Assembly: GCA_003339415.1 (NCBI GenBank)
Contig: PDHQ01000611.1
Span: forward strand, 1 to 14,003
Length of the DNA stretch: 14,003 nucleotides
Reading direction: 5' to 3'
Origin: Ophiocordyceps camponoti-saundersi (nom. inval.)
Taxonomy: Eukaryota; Ascomycota; Sordariomycetes; Hypocreales; Ophiocordycipitaceae
A program made the translations under genes and the position numbers. Under the pieces are notes generated by a model that was not told where the DNA came from, did no database searches, and worked only from the letters and a program-made list of their open reading frames with translations. Numbering within the stretch: position 1 is the first letter of the stretch; every line of letters begins with the position of its first letter. Positions 9,600 through 14,003 of this stretch are shown here, piece by piece.

Positions 9600-9887
9600 A
9601 AATAAATAGTTAGTTTGAAGGAAAAAGAGGGTGCGCGTGGGAAAAGAGGAAAAACGCGTCGCCTTATTTTATTATTATTCGCTGCCTTAGTTCTTAGGCT
9701 TACTACTCTATACTTCGGTCAGTACTGCGATATCGCGAAGGGAAGAGCGGGGAGGGCTCCTTCCTAATTAGGAATAAATAGTTATTAGCTCGCTATTTAT
9801 ATCGCCCTCGTCCTCTCCCTCTCTTTTTTTTCTTTCTTTGCCTGCTTAACCTAGACGCGTTAATAGTAATAAGAATCTTTAATCGCG
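9600..9887. promoter_or_regulatory. Putative bidirectional promoter between divergent relics
   Basis: CT-rich tracts, common just upstream of fungal transcription starts, face both ways. At 9806-9840 the plus strand reads TCCTCTCCCTCTC followed by a T-rich tract, ending 47 bases before the ATG at 9888. At about 9617-9655 the plus strand is purine-rich, so the minus strand has the equivalent CT tract upstream of the protease relic. The ATG context GCGATGG has a purine at -3 and G at +4. Promoter function is inferred from position and composition only. Confidence 0.45.
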
Positions 9888-10871
9888 ATGGCGCCCAAGT
9901 TAACGGAAAAGGAGATAATCGAGGAGAAAAAGAAACGTCTCCCTAACGTTTATAACCTTATCTTGCGTAAGTTAGATACCGAAGATATAAGCGTCCTATC
10001 GAGCCTAGGCTGGCAAGGCCGCATAGCGCTAAAGACTCTTCCTTGCCCTAAATATATACGCGTAAGTGTTTTAATTAAATAGTTCCGGATATCGAGACTA
10101 ATTTTCTCTGCCTAGATTCACGCCTGCCTTAAGATTTAGCATAAGGGAGGCGTTAACGTCGGGCACTTTAGCGTTCCTATATTTATTAAGATAGCTTTCC
10201 GCGAGAAGGTTCCTTAGGAAGCCCCGGCTTTTATTAAGATAGAAATAGGTACCACGTCTCCTCTTAAGTTCTTTCTTCATCACTTTATTAGGGCTAGAGA
10301 GAGAGAGTACTAGGAGAAGACGCTAGGGGAACCCCGAGTTACTTATATCCCGACTAAGATCGCGCACCCGGAGGGCTCTTTCTTTAACTATTTAATCTAA
10401 GGGAAACGCCCTAAACACTATAAGGCTCTTCTTATCTCGATCTTTAGTTAACGTAACCCGAGGTTATATGCCTATTACCTGCGATTATAAACGACGACCG
10501 TTACCTGCCACGGGGAACATATATTAACGCTATTTTATAAGTGCGTTTCGATATACGGCTAAGGGGGTTATAGTTATTCTAATTATATTTAGAATAGGAC
10601 TAGGGCGGCTACCTATAATTAGCGTCGGCACTCCGAGTACGCTTATAGGGCAGAGATTAGTAAGGCCTTGCAGATGGCAGGTTGCTTTATCGGTGGCTAG
10701 GATATTTTTACTAACTCCGTCGTATACGAGGACTATCTGAATCCTTAAGTTACGCCTCGCTTAATTAAGGATATACCGAATCCGTTCCTCGACGACGGTC
10801 TGGAGCCTAGAGAGGGCAATAAGTGGCCTAATATTAAGGAGCGGGCTCGAAAGGTCCTAGAATTAGAGTGA
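9888..10871 (+). pseudogene. Dead gene of unknown family, ~309 aa, one intron
   Basis: Starts MAPKLTEKEIIEEKKKRL at a good initiation context and runs in one frame to TGA at 10869-10871. Removing the predicted 54-nt intron at 10062-10115 keeps the frame and eliminates two stops. The remaining 11 stops in about 309 codons are all TAG/TAA and fit mutated Gln or Trp codons. The N-terminus is a charged helix, possibly coiled coil, followed by SSLGWQGRIALKTLPCPKY. Later parts include CHGEHILTLFYKCVSIYG and KALQMAGCFIGG, and the C-terminus is charged (KWPNIKERARKVLELE). No known domain is recognised. The strand is purine-rich as expected for coding. It is divergent from the protease relic and tail-to-tail with the short relic at 10881, suggesting the three once belonged to one cassette. 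Confidence 0.65.
10062..10115 (+). other. Predicted 54-nt intron in the 9888 gene relic
   Basis: Donor GTAAGT at 10062, branch-like ACTAAT near 10097-10102, a pyrimidine run TTTTCTCTGCC, and acceptor TAG at 10113-10115 (CAG to TAG would fit the local mutation pattern). The length is typical of filamentous ascomycetes. The intron is phase 0 and a multiple of three, and it contains two of the stops that interrupt the unspliced frame. Confidence 0.6.
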
Positions 10872-10880
10872 AGCAATTTA

Positions 10881-11271
10881 TTATAAGTGTAAGGGTCCGG
10901 TAGAGAAGTTAAAATAAAGAAGAGTTATCGTACCTTCGTTCAAGTATGCTATCCAGACTAAAATACCTTCCCCTTCCTCCCCGTAGATATTAAGTAAGAA
11001 AGGTTACGGGTATTTAAAGCCTATATAATAACCGTAGGACGGCTCTAATATAAAGGGCTTTCTCTGCTTTAGTAATCTAGGGGAGCTAAACCTTAAGGGT
11101 GGTTTTTTTAGCTTAGTCTGAGTATCGAGGAGACCGTCCCTAATAACTGCTTTATTAGTTCGGTTGCCAGGAGATATATAACTCCTCAAAACCATTTGAT
11201 TAAGGGTTCTAGTGCTTAAAACCTAATTCTCATTTATTTCAGCGTTAAATTCCTCCCCAGCTAGGAGGGTG
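10881..11271 (-). pseudogene. Short minus-strand gene relic, unknown family
   Basis: A frame of about 130 codons runs from the edge of repeat copy B down to tandem stops TAA TAA (the first at 10881-10883), with only two internal stops, TAG at 11223-11225 and TAA at 11004-11006. Between them are 72 open codons that include an ATG at 11193-11195. Recognisable text includes MVLRSYISPGNRTNKAVIRD, a basic stretch TKLKKPPLRFSSPRLLKQRK, and a C-terminal hydrophobic/aromatic part with YGYYIGFKYP and GILVWIAYLNEG. The stop lies 9 bp from the stop of the convergent plus-strand gene. The N-terminus is cut where copy B begins, so it may be truncated by that repeat. CpA and TpG are less depleted than in its neighbours. 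No family is recognised. Confidence 0.5.
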
Positions 11272-11822
11272 GTCTTTAACTAGCATAAGGGGGATCTCTA
11301 GCTATAGGGGGATAAGCCAGATCGAAATTCTCTATCGGGAAAATAATAGGAAGGCGATTTTCCATACAAAGACAAAAGAAATAAGAAAAAAGAAGAGAGA
11401 ACCATTTAATAAAGTATTTAAAACTTTAAAAATAGAGTTTTAATCAGCAATTCATCGTCTAAAAGTGTAATATTTAAAAAAAAGCTATAATTCTATTTAG
11501 TAGAGTTTTATTATAACTCCTCTCTAAGACACGACTTACGATTAACCACTTTTTTAATAGCTATTAAGACAAAGTTAAGGGCCAATTCTTCGTTAATTCC
11601 TTCCTCTCTCTTGGCCCGAGGGAAACTGATCTGCGCTTTATACTTAGTTATAGTCCTTATCCTCTCTTAACCGCCCTTTATATCCTAATACTCAGATCTC
11701 TCGGAATAAAAAAAAAGGTTAAGAGACTATTTAATCAAATTTTATATAAGCCTCTGATAGCTCCCTACGTAAGGCTAACACGGTTTCCCCTTTAGGGATC
11801 TCTGCTACCGTCGCTATAAAAT
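11272..11822 (+). repeat. ~555-bp dispersed repeat, copy B (LTR-like)
   Basis: Begins GTCTTTAACTAGCATAAGGG and matches copy A throughout, including ATCTCTAGCTATAGGGGGAT, the central ATAATTCTATTTAGTAGAG at 11487 and CCGAGGGAAACTGAT near 11616. It retains some C and G changed in copies A and C. The AACCATTTAAT/GACTATTTAAT motif pair lies 324 bp apart (11399 and 11723). Copies A and B are in direct orientation and enclose the three gene relics, which resembles terminal direct repeats. The presence of a separate copy C shows the repeat also occurs without the cassette. Confidence 0.85.
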
Positions 11823-12419
11823 GCCTAATAACTCCTTAACTATAGTTTATCGGTTTGCTATTAATATAATCCTTAAAGGTATCCTTTGCAATCTACACCT
11901 ACGCACTCTTATGCTTATTATTTCTTCTTAATGTCGCTATCTCTCTTCCTTAGTATACCCTATATACGCTCGCCTTACCACCTATCTCTCTTTTTATTCT
12001 ATTATAAATTTATAAGTTATATCCTAATCTTTCCCACTTATAGTATAACTTATAGTTTTCCCTAGTTATAGTATAACTTATAATCTTCCCTACTTATAAT
12101 ATTACTAATTCTCTCTCTAATTACTATATATATAAGAGCTAGTTATAAACCCGCATTCTAACTAGATAAAACTCTATATAGCAATCTTAATACTTTACAC
12201 TGCCCCCACCTTATTACGTATTCCCTTTCACTTTTGTTTTCCTTCTAATACGTTCCTTCGTTCTCCCTTCTATATTTCGCCTCTCTATTATTATCCTCGT
12301 ATTATAATTATAATCTTAATAATAAATAATATTTATTTTTATTACCCTAATATAATTTTACGCGTAGACCCTAATATACTTTCTTATAAAATATCTTACT
12401 ACGATAGATACCTATATAT
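11823..12419. other. AT-rich, pyrimidine-skewed spacer
   Basis: No supported gene. It holds the 28-bp tandem repeat annotated separately and long runs of TATA, TTATAA and CTCT. It lies upstream of the basic-protein relic and might contain the decayed 5' part of that gene, but I could not follow a frame. Confidence 0.4.
12032..12105. repeat. 28-bp tandem repeat, about 2.5 copies
   Basis: TTATAGTATAACTTATA occurs at 12038 and 12066, with a shorter copy starting at 12094. Each is preceded by a TCCC-type motif, giving an exact 28-bp period. The unit is TA-rich and may be a by-product of the local mutation bias plus duplication. Confidence 0.75.
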
Positions 12420-12959
12420 ATATAATATTACCCCGTAACTTATATATACTCGCTACCCGATATATCCTCTATTCCTATACCTCCCCTTATTATAAAAATA
12501 CTAAAAGACTAACGCTAATTTATCCTTCTTTCGCCTAAACGACGCTCTGCATTAAGCGAGCTATCACACCCACCTATAATATTACGAAAAGCCCGCCAGG
12601 TTTATAAAGCAAAGAATATAATACCGAGAAATTTCTATGCTAAAAGGGCAAAGCAACGGCAGATAGATCGAGAAGAATTAGAAGATTCCCAGAAAGAGAA
12701 GACGAAAGCCCGTGCTCGGATTACCCGTATAAAAAAGCTTGCTATTAAAGCCGCAGAAATTAATAAGAGGAAGAAAACTAGCTTACCCCCTAAGGATCTA
12801 GGTCCTAACTAAGACTTAATTACTACGGCGTTTGCGCGACGTTCTATAACCTTAGTCGCTTATAATAAGCAACTAGATATTAATAAAATATCTACTAATA
12901 AACTACGAAAAGAATATACTAATAATAAAAATATTAACGATAAAAATATTAATAGTTAA
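12420..12959 (+). pseudogene. Relic of a Lys/Arg-rich protein, C-terminal part
   Basis: One plus frame is stop-free for 97 codons (12519-12809), has a single TAA at 12810-12812, and continues to TAA at 12957-12959. Upstream the same frame goes back to about 12420 with two further TAA (12510, 12516). The text is clearly protein-like: ALSELSHPPIILRKARQVYK, FYAKRAKQRQIDREELED, then KARARITRIKKLAIKAAEIN, and KRKKTSLPPKDLGPN. It is strongly basic and probably a long helix or coiled coil. No ATG start is identified, so the N-terminal part is missing or too mutated. CAG, CAA and TG codons survive here, so the mutation load is lower than in the flanks. A basic tail of a fungal transposase or retroelement protein is one possibility; I do not recognise the family with confidence. 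Confidence 0.55.
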
Positions 12960-13167
12960 TATATTAATAATTAATATAATATTTTTATATAAATAGTAAT
13001 AATTATCACTTCTAAGTAATAGTATAAAATTCTTTTATTACTAGCTTAAAGGCTATATATTTTAATAGTAGTTATAAATATACTCTAGCCACGGAATAAG
13101 AACTGCATAGTCGAGTTTACTCTGCAGTAAATACCTACGATATCTATATACTCCTTTACGTAACCGT
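12960..13167. other. AT-rich spacer, nothing recognised
   Basis: Starts with a run of TAATATATTAATAATTAATA-type sequence and shows strong TpA enrichment. No frame or RNA gene is visible. Confidence 0.4.
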
Positions 13168-13725
13168 TATCTTTAACTTATATACGTTAGGATATATAGC
13201 TATACCGTATACGGTAATAAGCTCTATCGGCATCCTCTATTACAAAAGCGATAATATATTTATTTTCTATATAAAGATAGGAAGGGGAGAGATAAAAGTA
13301 TAGGAACTATCTAACCGAACTTTTAAAACTTTATAATAACGGTTAACTTACTTACTCGCTATATAAAAGTCTAAGGTTCGAAGTAAATCTCTAATTCCGT
13401 TTAGTAGAGTTTTACCTATAAGCCCTCTCTAACACTCGACTTATAATATACGACTTTTAGGAATACTATAAAGATAAGCTTTAGGGCTAATAACTAGCTT
13501 AATTCTTCCTTTCTCGAGGGAAACTAAATAGCACTATATACTTTATAATAACCGCTATCCTATCTTAGGCGCCTTTTATTACCCTTATCTATATAGGGTA
13601 TTAGGAGACAAAAAAGTACCGACGACTATTTAATCTATCTTAGCGTAAGCCTCTATTAGCATTTCATATTCGTATAGCGCCTACCTTCCTTAGGCATTAC
13701 TATTACCGCCGTCGAACTGCCCTCT
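13168..13725 (+). repeat. ~555-bp dispersed repeat, copy C (LTR-like)
   Basis: Begins near TCTTTAACTTATATACG (13170), matching the start of copies A and B, then GGATATATAGCTATA, the central CTAATTCCGTTTAGTAGAG at 13391, CTCGAGGGAAACTAA near 13513 and ACCGCCGTCGAACTGCCCTC near the end. It is the most diverged copy, with extra TpA and a 14-bp perfect palindrome TACCGTATACGGTA at 13203-13216 inside it. The orientation is the same as A and B. No gene relic is directly attached to it within the window. Confidence 0.8.
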
Positions 13726-13804
13726 ACTAGACAACTTCTGCCTCGCAAAATCGACTATAGCTAGAGCCTCACTCTTATCTCTAAAAACTACCGTTATCTA
13801 AGAA
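13726..13804. other. Short spacer after copy C
   Basis: Sequence between copy C and the C11 tract. It may still be weakly related to what follows copy A (compare GCCGCAATAA with CTCGCAAAAT), so the repeat end is approximate. Confidence 0.35.
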
Positions 13805-13815
13805 CCCCCCCCCCC
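13805..13815. repeat. C11 homopolymer, copy 2
   Basis: Eleven C residues followed by TTATATAACTCT. It equals the tract at 6136-6146 in length and is followed by similar sequence, suggesting that both belong to the same repeated unit. Confidence 0.9.
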
Positions 13816-13902
13816 TTATATAACTCTGCGCTTGCTCCCTGTATATTCTTCCTTTGCTAACGCGCTTACTCCTTTTCTCCTTTATAATAAACTAAACTCT
13901 AG

Positions 13903-13925
13903 TATATATATATATATATATATAT
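13903..13925. repeat. TA microsatellite
   Basis: Twenty-three bases of alternating T and A within an AT-rich stretch. Confidence 0.9.
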
Positions 13926-13974
13926 CGGCTTATAATAACTAACCTAAGATAATACTATAGTAATCCCGGAATCC

Positions 13975-14003
13975 GATACTATAGTTTGGCGCGGGAAGAA
14001 GGA
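13975..14003. repeat. Right-edge segment similar to the lead-in of copy A
   Basis: The last bases (GATACTATAGTTTGGCGCGG then GAAGAAGGA) resemble 6372-6398 (AGTACTTTAGCGGGGGAAGA then AGGA). Copy A starts about 55 bp after that point, so another 555-bp repeat may begin just beyond the window. Confidence 0.5.

Noticed and set aside
10098..10283. 61-aa minus-strand ORF
   Set aside because: Antisense shadow of the better supported plus-strand relic at 9888-10871.
7257..10871. Alternative genetic code with TAA/TAG read as Gln
   Set aside because: Noncoding DNA has the same CpA/TpG loss, the expected catalytic His codon is also changed to Tyr, and the intron and promoter style is fungal. RIP explains all of this.
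6454..11822. Standard LTR retrotransposon
   Set aside because: The repeats are in direct orientation but the interior has genes on both strands and no RT, RNase H or integrase motif was seen; no TG...CA ends or primer-binding site were confirmed.

Overview
The window reads as repeat-rich, gene-poor heterochromatin from a filamentous ascomycete (Pezizomycotina-type fungus), probably subtelomeric or otherwise transposon-dense. The main evidence is the dinucleotide bias. TpA is very common and CpA/TpG nearly absent on both strands, while CpG is kept: at 5461-5520 I count 12 TA, 1 CA and 0 TG. This is the footprint of repeat-induced point mutation (RIP, CpA to TpA). Broken reading frames carry TAG/TAA where Gln or Trp would fit. 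A 54-nt intron-like gap (GTAAGT ... ACTAAT ... TAG) and CT-rich tracts upstream of genes also look fungal. I found no intact gene, tRNA or rRNA.

Layout: 1-1608 is a higher-order tandem array of about 270-420 bp units. Their length changes in 36-bp steps because each holds 2-6 copies of a 36-bp subrepeat centred on an 18-bp palindrome. At 1609-1798 a 31-bp piece of the same unit is amplified on its own. 1800-4790 is heavily mutated sequence with possible minus-strand coding relics that I cannot name, plus a diverged repeat pair about 706 bp apart. 4780-5340 is an island that largely escaped the mutation. 5720-6115 is a second, decayed array of the 36-bp family.

6454-11822 is the most informative part. 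Two copies (A and B) of a ~555-bp repeat in the same orientation flank a 4.3-kb interior. The interior holds three gene relics: a minus-strand gene (7257-~9590) with a Ulp1/SENP-like (C48) cysteine protease core, a divergently transcribed plus-strand gene (9888-10871) with one apparent intron, and a short minus-strand relic (10881-11271) that ends tail-to-tail with it. The two large genes share a roughly 300-bp intergenic region with CT-rich tracts facing both ways. I read this as a dead, RIP-silenced accessory or mobile cassette. The family of the cassette is not recognised.

11823-14003 holds AT-rich sequence with a 28-bp tandem repeat, a less damaged plus-strand relic of a Lys/Arg-rich protein (~12420-12959), a third copy (C) of the 555-bp repeat, a C11 tract matching one upstream of copy A, a TA microsatellite, and a right edge that resembles the sequence just before copy A.
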